Shown piece by piece: positions 7,509 through 18,336 of a DNA stretch of 54,620 nt (positions are counted from its first letter, which is position 1; each line of letters begins with the position of its first letter). The stretch lies in the IMG/VR virus record IMGVR_UViG_3300010885_063515, positions 1 through 54,620 of that record. One strand, written 5' to 3'. The notes under the pieces were generated by a model. That model was not told the origin of the DNA. It was given only the letters and a program-made list of their open reading frames with translations, and did not search any database. A program made the position numbers and the translations under genes. Source of the stretch: a virus.

Positions 7509-10500
7509 GTGGCGGAAGATAATGTAGCAAGAGTTGGCATAGCTCTTGACTCCGCCGCGTTCCAAGACGGTGTATCCCGTGCCCTTCGTGACATCGATCG
7601 TCTCCTTAGCGGCCTAAAGACGCTACAGAACGCCAACCGGCAAATCTCCCTTGCCGCTGGCGGAGGCATGTTTGGTTCCGGATCTAAGTCCCCCGTTTCC
7701 AACTTTGCTAGAGACATAAACCGAAATGCGATACCGGCCCTGCGCGACATGGAACGCAATGCGATCCGTGTTGGCGGGGCCGTTCGCCGTTCCATGATGG
7801 AAATTGGCAGACTGAATGCTGCCGCAGAGCAGGCACAGATTCGGCAAGAACGGGCAGCCATCACAGCTCAGCGAAGGGCCATGAATACATCTTCTCGTCG
7901 CGGAAGGTCCGCTAGGGACGAGGGGCTGTTTGGAACAGTGTCGTCAACCCCATTGTTTGAAGACCCACGTAGCAATTCAGGGAAAATTGCTGCACGCTAT
8001 GTTCTTCGTAGCCTTGAAGAACTCATTACCTCCGAGTCTGAAAAATACCCAAAGATTATGCAACCGCGCCCACGCGGCGGCGGCGGACGAACAGCTAGCC
8101 GAGGCTCCGAAGAGACGGTCCAGAGCGTTGCAACGAAGTTTGCTCCAGGCAAGATCTTTAATACATCTACAAACCTAGAGGAAGGCCTTCCGGTTACAAT
8201 CGTTGGACCGGGCGGAGAGAAGTTTGTTCTTTCTGGAAACGGTCGCGTCATGGGCTTGCGACAGCTTTCCAAGGCACCACAAGGTCGAGTTCCAATCGTT
8301 TCTGCCGTTGAGGGATTCGTTACCGGCAACCCAACTTTGTTTGGCGGTTCTACTGGCGTTGAGGAAACATTAAAGGCAGTTGCAAAAATTGCAAAGGCGA
8401 AGCAAACCCCAATCCTCACGAGGGAGCTCGTAAGCACCATGGCTCAGCTCGGTGAGCGAGAGTCAGGAAAGCTTGGACTTGGCCTGAACACTAGGACCGC
8501 AATGTCTGAATCGGAAATGGCGATGGCCGTCTCCAAGCTTCTTCAGCGTCCCCCTACTGGCCTTGCAAAGGGAACCCCGGGTAAGATCCTTTCCGGTGGC
8601 GGGCAGGCCGTGCAGGAGTTTATTGGCCAGGTACTTGAGGTCCTACCACCACAAGTAGTTCGTTCTAGGTATCAGACTAGCTCGGGCGAGTCCAATAAAC
8701 AATTCCAGCAGCTCCTTGAAGGCGTTGCCATGTCTTCTGCGTACGGAAACAATCCAGCCACAGAGGCAATGATTACCAAGCTTCTTGAGGGCGGAAAATC
8801 AGGTCTTCCTCGAGAAATTGAGGGCGCCCTTCGACGAAACCTTGGCCCACAGCTCACCCTTCGCGGCAGGATTGCCTCTGGCGCAATCCCGGCTGAAATG
8901 GACCCGATTTACAATAACCTCCCGCAGGCCATTGAGCTGCTGGCAAGTGCTGGAAAGTCTTACGGACCAAAGTTTACTTCTGAGCAGATTGGAACACAGC
9001 AGGGGATGGAGCCCGCATCTCCAGAGGCGCTAAGTCTTGCACAGGCCATGCGCAAGGCTGGATCTGCTGGGCTCCCAGCATTCTTTGAGGCAATCGCCCA
9101 GTATGGCCAACGAGCCGTATCAGCCACCGCGCCAACCCTTGGGCTTGACCCGTCTGCGTTTGTTGCGGACCCATCTTCTGCAATAAAGATTGCGTCTGCT
9201 GCTGCTAAAAAGTTTAATGAGACAAGGGCCGCAGAGGCAAAGGCTAAGGCCGCAGCCGTGGCAGCGGGGAAGAGGCCCGCGGCTGCGATTAATCCAGAAC
9301 TACTGACGCAACGAGTAGTAGAGGAAGCTATTAGTCAAATAGCAACCACCGAGGAAATTAAATCAGTAGCTGAAAGCGCATCAAAAAAGGGCACGGCCAA
9401 AGTAAAGAAAGCCGTAGAGCAAAAGGTCGAGCAGGTTGCTGAAGTTGTTGCTGAGGCAGTAGCTGACCCACGGGCCACCACGATGCGCCGGCCAGAGTCA
9501 CAACGATTCTTTAAGGTTGAGCCTCGCGCCATTGGAACTGCAAAAGGTTCTGAAATAATCCGCAAGGGAGGATACCTTCCTTACGGGGAGGCATCAGAGG
9601 CGCAAAAAGGTAAGTACAACATGGCGCTTCTTACTGGGTACCACACAATTGAACGGGAATATGAGGCAGCCAAGAAAATTGAGGCGCTGCAGCCAAACAG
9701 AACTGAACAAGACCCTATACGCCAAAAGGTGGCTGCGATGGCGGCTGAGCTTGAAAGATTAAAGGCAATAATGGTTGAGCGCGGCCTTCACAAGCCAAGC
9801 ATGGCAGAGCAAATTTCGGAGCTATTCCACGGGCCTTCGTCCGGAGCACCTGAGCTAACTCCGACCAGAAGCTCTGGCGGGGGAGGTGGCGGCGGTGGCG
9901 GCGGTCGTCGACGAACAACTTATGGCGGCGGCGGCGGCGGTGAGGAGCCAAAGGTTCCGAAGTGGATTGAGAATTTCCAGAATGCCGTTACGGCGGCAGG
10001 GTTTGATCCACAAAGCCTTCAGTACCTAAATTCGTCATTTAAATTTGGTGGTACAGCCGGGATAGTAGAGCCAGGTTTGCACGGGCAGTCACGAGCCGCC
10101 CTAGGCGCTTTGCAGCAATATGCTGCCGTGCGCCAGATGAGCTTTATGCAAATGTCACGATCTCCTGTCGGCGGAGGCTCAAACGGATTTTGGCAGCCTG
10201 GCCCTGGGGCAGAACAGGGCGGAATCGGCCTTGGGAACCTTGGGGCTAAGACCGCCGCTCCGTTGCTCAGGACGTTCATTCACGAAATAGCACACGGAAC
10301 ATTTAACGCCTTAATGGCTGGTGGATACAAGCCGCAAAGTAAGGTGGAAATGTTTGGACCAAAAGGCGAGGCTCTTGGCCCAGCAGGAGCACGATCCCTT
10401 CTCTCACCGTACCGAGAGTCGACCGCATCTGGCCACGTAGACCCTGCGTTCTATCGATCACAGGCAATGATCAGCAAGGCTGGCGGGGCGCTCCTGCCAC

Positions 10501-13500
10501 AACTTGCGTTCCATAGGATGGTCGAAGAGATCATGCCGCAGGGGCATAACACTCAAGGCATTGGCATGGGCAAGTTCTCGCAACTTCTCACGCCGCACCT
10601 CAAGGAATTTGCCTCACCTGAGCAGGCGCAAGGCGCAGAGGAGTTTGTTAAGTTCTCAGCCCGAATGATGGAGGCAGCAAGCAACTTTACACAAGGGTCG
10701 ATTGGCAGAGGTGGAGCCTTAAGCATCATGTCGGAAGGAATTCAACAGCTTGGGGCTTCCAGTAAGGCATTCCCCTCAACCTTCTTCCTTGAGGCAACAT
10801 CCGTAGTCGGCAACGCCCTCAAGGGACTTGAGGCTGGTGACCCAGCAAACCTAACGAAAATGTCTAACGCCCTCATGAACGCGGCAGCACTTTCCGCAGG
10901 TCCTGGTGAGTTCCGACCAGGAATCGCAGTGGCGTCCAAAGCAGCAGAAGAAGTCGCCAGCTATTTGAGCAACGCAAGCATTGAAGAAAAGGCCGCGATA
11001 GCACTTGGCGCAAATCCAAAACTTCTTGGAGATACATCCTTTAACCCGGGAAATCAAAATCACATTAAGGCTGTTAACGAGGCCATAGCCCAAATAGCTG
11101 CAACTGCTTCTGAGACAGCTCGAGGCGCTTCGGTTGCGCGATTTGCCAATGGCCAAAGAATTGAAACTCCATACGCGGCAACCCAAGGCCTGCTTGGGCC
11201 ATACGCTCCTGGATCGCTTATGTCCCAGACATCTCCACTGCAGTTCCCTGGCGGATCATTCCAGCAGCGCATGCAATGGTATGCAAGCCAGACACCTGGA
11301 CAAAGGGCAGTTGAAGGCCCAATCCCTGGCGCCTATGCAAGAGCTACAGAATCGCGGTTTCTTGGCATTAGTCCTTCTTATCAAAAATCTTACATCCAGA
11401 GCAGAAATCGACTAGAGCTTGAGGCTGGACAGAAATCAAGTGCTCAGCAGCAATTTGTTGAATCTGCCAATGCCTCCGCACGATTCTCTTCTGTTCAAAG
11501 CAAGCTAAACCTTGTCGTACAGGACGGAAGCATTCAGTTTGGCCATCTTTCACGTGCCCTAACGTCTACTGGCGATGGATTTACTGTATCTACCATAAAC
11601 GCATTGAAGTTTGCTGCCGCAATTGCCGTTGGGCAGCAGATTACCGGATCTATCGTTGGAGCGTTTGAGCATCTTAAGGGCGGAATCATTGGATTCAACG
11701 CCATGCTTGAGGCCGCCAGCGTAGGGTTTAACACCCTATTCAAGAACGCCGGCAGATCGATCAAAGAGGCAGAAGCGGAAACAACTAAGACTATTGCGAC
11801 ACTCCGTGACTTTGCCAACGTTACCAACTTTAGGTTTGGAGACCTTGAAACTGCCGCCCTAAGGATGCAGGCGTTCGGATTTGAGGTTGACACTGCCAAG
11901 GCGGCCCTCAAGGGTCAAATGCCCGTCCTTTATGAGGTAAAAAATGTTATCGCAGAAAACGCAAATGGAACTAAACAATTTGCTGGGGCACTGGTAAACA
12001 TCGGCGATGCGGTTGCCGCGCTCGGAGGAGAAGACGACAAGCTGAGAAGGATTACGTACGCCCTTGGACAGATGAACTCTGCTGGGCGCGTATATCAGAA
12101 CGACATGATGCAGCTGGCCAACGCCGGTATTGCCGGATACGATATCCTCGCTAAGGCGTTGCTCCAAGAAATTGAGGCTAGCCCCACCCTGAAGAAGGCC
12201 AATGCTGCCATTTATAACAAGCTGATGAACCCAGCCACCGCGGTCGAAGAGGTCCGCAGGTTGGCAAAGACGGGAAGATTGTTTGGCCCAGGAGCGGTTC
12301 AGGCAATCCTTGGCGGCCTTGAAGAGCGCTACGGCGGGGGAATGAAGGCATTCTCCAGGACCTTTGTTGGTGCATTGACAACCGTAGCAGATACGTCACA
12401 GTCCCTTGTTGCCACATCATTCAATCCGCTATTCTCCGTTGTCAGGGATCTCACTATTCAGCTGGCCGACTTCCTGCAGACAGCCGAGGCAACAACTGCC
12501 GCAACAGGGTTTGCAAAAACTATATCTGGAATTGCTGAGGCTATCCGTTCCGGTTTGCCGTCCGCAATTTCAATGGTCAATAAAGTTGTTTCTGCAGTTA
12601 CTGACACGTTTGGAAAGCTTGCAGGAAGTGCCGTTAGCGGAACCAGCAGTCTTGGTGGATTTTTCCAGAATGCCATTAAGGGGCTTTCAACGATAGGCGA
12701 CGTGTTGCAGAACGACGTCATTAGAAACTTTGGCGCAACACTCGTCACTGCAAAGTTGGTCCTTGGCTTTATATCCTCCAACCCGCTGCTTGCAACTATT
12801 ACCGCATCTACCGCAGCCCTTGGGTTCTTGGCAACAGCAGTTCAGACAAATCAATTTGGTCTGGGGACGGCATTTGATAAGATTTCTGGTCCACTTCAGT
12901 CTTCTCTTAGCAACATTGGCAATAATCTACTTCCAAGCATCTCCGGATCTCTTACCTCTGCCGCCACTGTTATTGGAACTGCAATTGCCTCACTTATTCA
13001 GGCATTTGCGCCATTAATTCAGATAATCCTTGAAATTGTAAATGTTGTGTCCGGAGCGATGAAACCGTTCTCATCGATTCTTGGCATAGCATTGGCACTG
13101 TTTGTCGGAAAGCAAATACTTATCGACGGAGTTGCCTCGGCAATGGCACGATTTGCAATGTTCACTGATAAGGCAGCATCATCTATCGACAAGATGAAAA
13201 TGCAATGGTTTGCCTTCAAGGAGCTGCGGGCATTTGAACGATTTGGCCAACAGACATTTACCGCACAAATGATTGAGCCACAGTACAACAAGGCCGGGGA
13301 GCTTACACGTCAAGGAGAGGTAATTTCTGGTCCGCTTGGCGGTCCAGGGCAAGGTCTGTCGAGCCCGCTACTTTATAAGATTGTAAATGCGCAGCTTGCA
13401 GCAGAGGCGGCTAAGCTTGGACTTAAGTATACCAATCAGAACGAGGGATTGACTGGTGCGCAAAAGATCTCAGCGGAAAGCATGCCAATAGCAGGTGACC

Positions 13501-16500
13501 AGGCGATTACGGCTCTTGCCTGGCTGAAGGGCCTAAAGAAAAGCGATGAGACGGCATATAACCAGGTTCTTAAGGGGGCCACCCCCTCTGAAAGACTGCA
13601 GCTAGAAGAGGCCATGAATGCTGGCATTCGGAATGTAGTTGGCACATTGACTGCTTTCAAGAACTCAGTTATGGCCATTGAGGGGAACTTTAATCGACTT
13701 AAGTTTGTTGCCGCAGCGCTTGCTGAAAAGCTTGGCGGTATTAGTAATCTGGCTACTGGAATGGGTGTTCTTGTCTCAGTGATTGGCTCTCTTACCGGCA
13801 GCGAAAGCCTTCAGCAGCTTGGGGCCACCCTTACCACCCTAGGGATTGCAGGATCTGCTCTTACCGGCGTCTTCAACGGGTTGAAGCTTGCGTTTGGTAT
13901 GTCGTCCCTTGCCGCCGCAATTACAATGGTGATTGCAGCGCTTGGGGTGTGGGCGCTCAATCTGGCTGGAACATATCCGGATAAGAAGAAAAAGCTTGAC
14001 CAAGTAGAGGGCATCTTCAGGGATTACGCGACAAATAAGCAACTTGATTTTAACACCCCGTATGACCAGCTGAATGACCCAGCTCTTAAGTGGTACAGGG
14101 ACAACATAAAGCCGGACATGGGTCTCCTTATTACGGAAATTACCCCAGAGCTGCAAGAATTTATTGATCGCATCCAAGAAATAAATAATCAAGCCGCGAG
14201 TGATCGGGCCGCCATGAATCCCCGCTATCGACGACAGAGGAACGAGTCGCAGATTGAGCAGTATGCAATTAGGGGGTATACACCAGAGCAGATTGCTACA
14301 TTCATGGGTCTTGACCTTACGTATGTAAAAAACTTCTTTAATAAGCTCGTTCAAGACGGTGGTGAGGCCGGTCAGAACATTACAAAGATCCTCACGGCGC
14401 AACTTGATGCTAGCGGTGAGGCCCTAAAGAAGGCACAAGACATTCTAGAAAAAGCCACTGCTGCCTTTGAGCGCCCACTCAACCGCCTCATGTCCCGAGT
14501 CCAGACACTTATCTCGGATCTATTTGCTGACGAGAAGAAGAAGCTGGAGGAGGCAAAGAACTCAGCTCTTGCCAACATTGAGGTTCTCTACAACGGTGAA
14601 ACCATTCGACTTGGCGTACTTCAGGAGCAATACGATGTCCTTTCCGCCCAGAAGAAAGAAATGGAGGACATGCAGAAGCTTGAAGACCTTCGAACCAAGG
14701 CGTCTGAGGCGGCTCTTGGCATGTTTGATGCCGGAACAGACCCCCTTGAACGAGCTCGGGCAGCACGAGATGCTGCGCGGCAACTGTTCTCAGAAGGTGA
14801 GCAGATGCGCCTTGACTCAATGGCAAGCACTATTGAGTCGGCGAAGAAGAGCGTCCCGTATACCGCTACCTCAGAGGACTACGACCAGCGAGTTAAGGCC
14901 CTTGAGGTAGACCAGCAGGAGCGGCAGCGAGTACTGACCGAAACAATTGACGACCTTATGCGCAAGGTAAAAAATGGAAAGCTAACTGCAGCGGAAGCAA
15001 AGAAGATGCTGTACGACGCATTCTCGCAGACAGGACTTGACCTTTCAGTTGCAGCGGCTCAAGGCTATGACTTTATGGACAGCTTCTCTTCCGGGTTTAT
15101 GGGCGCGCTTGAAAAGAACATTGATCGAACGTTTAAGAACTTGCCAAAGTTTATTACCTCTGCCCTGCGCGTGCTCAAAGAGGATGCGGCATACAAGAAG
15201 GCGCAAGATGAGCTAGCTAACATTCTTAACCCGACTGATGACAGCGCAAGAGTTTCTGGGTCAAGGGTCATTGCGGCAAGGGACGCCAGGTTGGGCGAGG
15301 CGAAGAGAATACTCTCCGCTCTTCATCTTGCTGAAAACATGCCTGGCCAAACGCAAGCACAAAAAGACAAGCTTGTTCAGCAAATGTCGCAGCTTGCAAT
15401 ATACATTTCTAAACTTGAAAAGACCAACATTTCCGCTGATCAAACATACCCACAGAACGACCTCACCCTTATCATGGAAAACTTTACTGCCAATACGTCT
15501 GGCATCCTCAAGATGCTTTATGCGTTGTTTGGATACCAGCAGACACAGAGCTGGTGGCAGAGCGGCGTTCCGCTTGCAAACCGACCAGGGGATCTGATTC
15601 CATCAAATTACAGGGCATCCGGTGGACCTGTTGGCGCCGGAACCTACATGGTCGGAGAGCGCGGACCAGAGATGCTGCAAATGTTCCCAAATGGCGGAGG
15701 CTATGTTGTCCCTAACCACAAGCTGCCTTCCGGCATGCGTTCATCCGCTGCTGCCCTTGGCGGCGGCATCATGGGCCGAGCATGGGGCGGTGGCGTAGGG
15801 CCAGTAAACCCAGAAGACCCATGGACCAGCAGGGCTCCAGTTGTTTCCGGACCAACTGGTGGTGGAATTAACGATTGGCATGATTGGGCAATTCGATTCA
15901 ACGACCGAGAGGGGATGAAGTATTCGTTTGACTGGGGCGACGTAGTTATTGACGAGGACGCATTTGACAATATTGGCGAGGTAAAGAAATTCTTGGAAGG
16001 GATAAGCGCTCGAGTAAGAAAGTCAATTGCAGCAGCCCCCGAGGGAACGTTTGATCCAAGAAATCCTCGCACCAGGCCGCAAGTACATGTTGTTGCTAGG
16101 GGACCCGCCTCCTTCGCTAACGGTGCCATAGCGCAAATGGCGTCAACGCTCACAAATAAGATTGCACTGTACGGCGAAACGTGGTCAGAGAAGGAAAAAG
16201 ACTGGAGGCCAAATCACCCAACAGAAATGCTTGATAGTATCCCGCATGAATTTGGACATATTGTTCATGGCAGGATAAATGCAAACAAGCATGCCGCCAG
16301 CAGGGCTGGATTTATGGATTACCTTGCCTCAATTGGGGGCGTAATCGGCGGTGGATATCGTCCTAGACCGGGACAGGGGCCAGGACCAGCATTCTTTGAC
16401 GCCATGTTGCGAATGAGCCCAGAGCTTGGTTTGTATGATGCAGCAAAAGAAATTCCCGGTAATCGATCTATTATTGATTCTATTGACGCCATTGGAAAGC

Positions 16501-18335
16501 GAAACGGCAGAAAAAATACCTTCTTCTCTCCCGGACATTACGAACAAAATTACGGCGAAATGTATGCGCAGCTTTTCCAAAACTGGGTAGACAGCGACAT
16601 GGGAAGAATGAAAATGGTCGGTGTGCCAGGAGGAGCAAACGAGTACCTGAGGAACTTGGCGGCGCAGCAGGGTTGGAGGTCCTACGTAGGCACGGACGCA
16701 TCTAAGCTGCCAGCGCTACGCGGAAAAGTTTCTTCCCCAGGATACGGACTAAGACCAGGAAACATTCTTTATAATAATAGGGCGCAGGCAGGAATAGGAT
16801 CGCTGCTTGACATCGGTCAAATGGCGGCAACTGGCACGTTGAGCACGGCCGGTGTTGCTGCATCTGCGGGGCTCAATGCGATGAGCTTAATCCCAAAGAT
16901 TGGCGGCCCGCTTTCTGCGGTTGCCGGCCTTGGACTCACTGCGGCGACTGGCGGGAATGTCATGCGTGCCCTGTTCTCAACAGTTGGCTCAATCGGCGGT
17001 GGACTGCTCGGCGGCCTGCTTGGATCGTTCCTTGCCCCGGGAGTTGGAACGGTTGCCCTTGGGTATGGGGCTTCAATGGCTGGCGGCGCGCTTGGTGGAT
17101 CACTCTATGACCTCCTCTTTGGCGGCCCTGGTGGCTCAACGGTGCAAGGCTCCTTCCGCAAGGGCGCATTTGACATTCCCGGCAAGGCGTGGGGCGGGGC
17201 GGTAGGTCCGTCCGGCCCTGAAGGGGCTAACTTTACAAACTTTGGCGACAAGGGCAGGACTACTGGGAAAATGCCAGCTGCATTCCTTGATCGGTTCATG
17301 AAGTATGGGATGCAAGGCCTATACAACACTCCGTGGGAAAAATATATTGGTGGCAGCTACATGCCGGTCTACGGTAATGCCGTAAATGCTTGGTGGGACC
17401 GCCTCACGGTAGCCTCTTCAGTTCCATTTAGCTCACTTCCTAAGTACCAGCAACTGAACGAGATTATGTCTGGAGCATATCTTCCTCCAGAGTTTTACAC
17501 CGGAAACAAGGAAAACCTTTCATATGCAGAGCTGATGGCGTCTCGTGGGGCCAAGTTCCCCGGCGTGGTACAGGGGTGGCTGACAGCGTTTGGCGACAAG
17601 CCACCCGTCACCTATTGGGACCGAGAGACCAGGGAGAACAACCCAGAGAACGCAGAATACCTTAAATACAATAAGCTTTACAACTGGTGGCGGAAAGTCG
17701 GACAGTTTGGAAACTATAAGGGGTATGACGACCCGTACTACCGCTGGACCAAAACTATTGATCCAAAAACAGGCACCCTTACGGACACATGGCCAGAAAC
17801 TGCCCTAAGCAGGAAATCTAAAAGGGTTCAGGATCTCATCCCTGAAATTTCCACATGGATGCTTACCCATGCGGGCCCAATGACGCAAGGCTGGTTTGGC
17901 AAGGAGTGGACCATGGACCAGTATAAGTCTTCCCCATGGGGTAAGAAAATGTTTGGGCCATGGAAGGACATCATGTTTGGCGAGGGCGGGTTTGTAGGCG
18001 ACATAGAGAAATACTCGCAGAGAGTACAGCAGGGGTGGATGGGTGAGCGCTATGCGGCAGGGGGAAGCTATCGACAAAATCGAGCATTCCTTGTTGGCGA
18101 AAATGGCCCAGAGATCATGGTTCCGGGTGGGCTAGGAGGATCAATCATCCCTAACCACAAGCTGCGCGGACCAGGAAACATCGGGTCAATGGCCAGCGGC
18201 CAGAGCGTCAACGCCTCTGTCATTATCAACAATCCAACCGTGTCAAACAGCGCAGATATTGATAAACTAGCTGCAAAGGTAAGCGAGGCTCAAACACGAG
18301 CCCTGCGTGCAGCTGGATATGTAAGGCCGTCATAA
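7509..18335 (+). CDS. Giant tape measure protein with embedded enzyme-like domains
   Basis: Encodes 3,608 residues from a GTG with GGGGGAG upstream. It sets tail length and is ejected with the DNA. N-terminal helical repeats are followed by a GNGR motif (243-246) in a context like ddrB/ParB-type domains of phage polyvalent proteins, an Ala/Lys-rich helix region near 560-650, and a Gly/Arg linker near 788-812. A zincin-type HEIAH (925-929) comes next, then long helical and Gly-rich hydrophobic segments typical of tape measures. A second HEFGHIVH motif lies at 2913-2920. The tape-measure C-terminal signature GExGPE followed by PNHKL occurs twice (near 2716 and 3530). Position after the chaperones confirms the role; the domain calls are motif-level only. 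Confidence 0.9.
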   Translation: MAEDNVARVGIALDSAAFQDGVSRALRDIDRLLSGLKTLQNANRQISLAAGGGMFGSGSKSPVSNFARDINRNAIPALRDMERNAIRVGGAVRRSMMEIGRLNAAAEQAQIRQERAAITAQRRAMNTSSRRGRSARDEGLFGTVSSTPLFEDPRSNSGKIAARYVLRSLEELITSESEKYPKIMQPRPRGGGGRTASRGSEETVQSVATKFAPGKIFNTSTNLEEGLPVTIVGPGGEKFVLSGNGRVMGLRQLSKAPQGRVPIVSAVEGFVTGNPTLFGGSTGVEETLKAVAKIAKAKQTPILTRELVSTMAQLGERESGKLGLGLNTRTAMSESEMAMAVSKLLQRPPTGLAKGTPGKILSGGGQAVQEFIGQVLEVLPPQVVRSRYQTSSGESNKQFQQLLEGVAMSSAYGNNPATEAMITKLLEGGKSGLPREIEGALRRNLGPQLTLRGRIASGAIPAEMDPIYNNLPQAIELLASAGKSYGPKFTSEQIGTQQGMEPASPEALSLAQAMRKAGSAGLPAFFEAIAQYGQRAVSATAPTLGLDPSAFVADPSSAIKIASAAAKKFNETRAAEAKAKAAAVAAGKRPAAAINPELLTQRVVEEAISQIATTEEIKSVAESASKKGTAKVKKAVEQKVEQVAEVVAEAVADPRATTMRRPESQRFFKVEPRAIGTAKGSEIIRKGGYLPYGEASEAQKGKYNMALLTGYHTIEREYEAAKKIEALQPNRTEQDPIRQKVAAMAAELERLKAIMVERGLHKPSMAEQISELFHGPSSGAPELTPTRSSGGGGGGGGGGRRRTTYGGGGGGEEPKVPKWIENFQNAVTAAGFDPQSLQYLNSSFKFGGTAGIVEPGLHGQSRAALGALQQYAAVRQMSFMQMSRSPVGGGSNGFWQPGPGAEQGGIGLGNLGAKTAAPLLRTFIHEIAHGTFNALMAGGYKPQSKVEMFGPKGEALGPAGARSLLSPYRESTASGHVDPAFYRSQAMISKAGGALLPQLAFHRMVEEIMPQGHNTQGIGMGKFSQLLTPHLKEFASPEQAQGAEEFVKFSARMMEAASNFTQGSIGRGGALSIMSEGIQQLGASSKAFPSTFFLEATSVVGNALKGLEAGDPANLTKMSNALMNAAALSAGPGEFRPGIAVASKAAEEVASYLSNASIEEKAAIALGANPKLLGDTSFNPGNQNHIKAVNEAIAQIAATASETARGASVARFANGQRIETPYAATQGLLGPYAPGSLMSQTSPLQFPGGSFQQRMQWYASQTPGQRAVEGPIPGAYARATESRFLGISPSYQKSYIQSRNRLELEAGQKSSAQQQFVESANASARFSSVQSKLNLVVQDGSIQFGHLSRALTSTGDGFTVSTINALKFAAAIAVGQQITGSIVGAFEHLKGGIIGFNAMLEAASVGFNTLFKNAGRSIKEAEAETTKTIATLRDFANVTNFRFGDLETAALRMQAFGFEVDTAKAALKGQMPVLYEVKNVIAENANGTKQFAGALVNIGDAVAALGGEDDKLRRITYALGQMNSAGRVYQNDMMQLANAGIAGYDILAKALLQEIEASPTLKKANAAIYNKLMNPATAVEEVRRLAKTGRLFGPGAVQAILGGLEERYGGGMKAFSRTFVGALTTVADTSQSLVATSFNPLFSVVRDLTIQLADFLQTAEATTAATGFAKTISGIAEAIRSGLPSAISMVNKVVSAVTDTFGKLAGSAVSGTSSLGGFFQNAIKGLSTIGDVLQNDVIRNFGATLVTAKLVLGFISSNPLLATITASTAALGFLATAVQTNQFGLGTAFDKISGPLQSSLSNIGNNLLPSISGSLTSAATVIGTAIASLIQAFAPLIQIILEIVNVVSGAMKPFSSILGIALALFVGKQILIDGVASAMARFAMFTDKAASSIDKMKMQWFAFKELRAFERFGQQTFTAQMIEPQYNKAGELTRQGEVISGPLGGPGQGLSSPLLYKIVNAQLAAEAAKLGLKYTNQNEGLTGAQKISAESMPIAGDQAITALAWLKGLKKSDETAYNQVLKGATPSERLQLEEAMNAGIRNVVGTLTAFKNSVMAIEGNFNRLKFVAAALAEKLGGISNLATGMGVLVSVIGSLTGSESLQQLGATLTTLGIAGSALTGVFNGLKLAFGMSSLAAAITMVIAALGVWALNLAGTYPDKKKKLDQVEGIFRDYATNKQLDFNTPYDQLNDPALKWYRDNIKPDMGLLITEITPELQEFIDRIQEINNQAASDRAAMNPRYRRQRNESQIEQYAIRGYTPEQIATFMGLDLTYVKNFFNKLVQDGGEAGQNITKILTAQLDASGEALKKAQDILEKATAAFERPLNRLMSRVQTLISDLFADEKKKLEEAKNSALANIEVLYNGETIRLGVLQEQYDVLSAQKKEMEDMQKLEDLRTKASEAALGMFDAGTDPLERARAARDAARQLFSEGEQMRLDSMASTIESAKKSVPYTATSEDYDQRVKALEVDQQERQRVLTETIDDLMRKVKNGKLTAAEAKKMLYDAFSQTGLDLSVAAAQGYDFMDSFSSGFMGALEKNIDRTFKNLPKFITSALRVLKEDAAYKKAQDELANILNPTDDSARVSGSRVIAARDARLGEAKRILSALHLAENMPGQTQAQKDKLVQQMSQLAIYISKLEKTNISADQTYPQNDLTLIMENFTANTSGILKMLYALFGYQQTQSWWQSGVPLANRPGDLIPSNYRASGGPVGAGTYMVGERGPEMLQMFPNGGGYVVPNHKLPSGMRSSAAALGGGIMGRAWGGGVGPVNPEDPWTSRAPVVSGPTGGGINDWHDWAIRFNDREGMKYSFDWGDVVIDEDAFDNIGEVKKFLEGISARVRKSIAAAPEGTFDPRNPRTRPQVHVVARGPASFANGAIAQMASTLTNKIALYGETWSEKEKDWRPNHPTEMLDSIPHEFGHIVHGRINANKHAASRAGFMDYLASIGGVIGGGYRPRPGQGPGPAFFDAMLRMSPELGLYDAAKEIPGNRSIIDSIDAIGKRNGRKNTFFSPGHYEQNYGEMYAQLFQNWVDSDMGRMKMVGVPGGANEYLRNLAAQQGWRSYVGTDASKLPALRGKVSSPGYGLRPGNILYNNRAQAGIGSLLDIGQMAATGTLSTAGVAASAGLNAMSLIPKIGGPLSAVAGLGLTAATGGNVMRALFSTVGSIGGGLLGGLLGSFLAPGVGTVALGYGASMAGGALGGSLYDLLFGGPGGSTVQGSFRKGAFDIPGKAWGGAVGPSGPEGANFTNFGDKGRTTGKMPAAFLDRFMKYGMQGLYNTPWEKYIGGSYMPVYGNAVNAWWDRLTVASSVPFSSLPKYQQLNEIMSGAYLPPEFYTGNKENLSYAELMASRGAKFPGVVQGWLTAFGDKPPVTYWDRETRENNPENAEYLKYNKLYNWWRKVGQFGNYKGYDDPYYRWTKTIDPKTGTLTDTWPETALSRKSKRVQDLIPEISTWMLTHAGPMTQGWFGKEWTMDQYKSSPWGKKMFGPWKDIMFGEGGFVGDIEKYSQRVQQGWMGERYAAGGSYRQNRAFLVGENGPEIMVPGGLGGSIIPNHKLRGPGNIGSMASGQSVNASVIINNPTVSNSADIDKLAAKVSEAQTRALRAAGYVRPS

Positions 18336-18336
18336 T

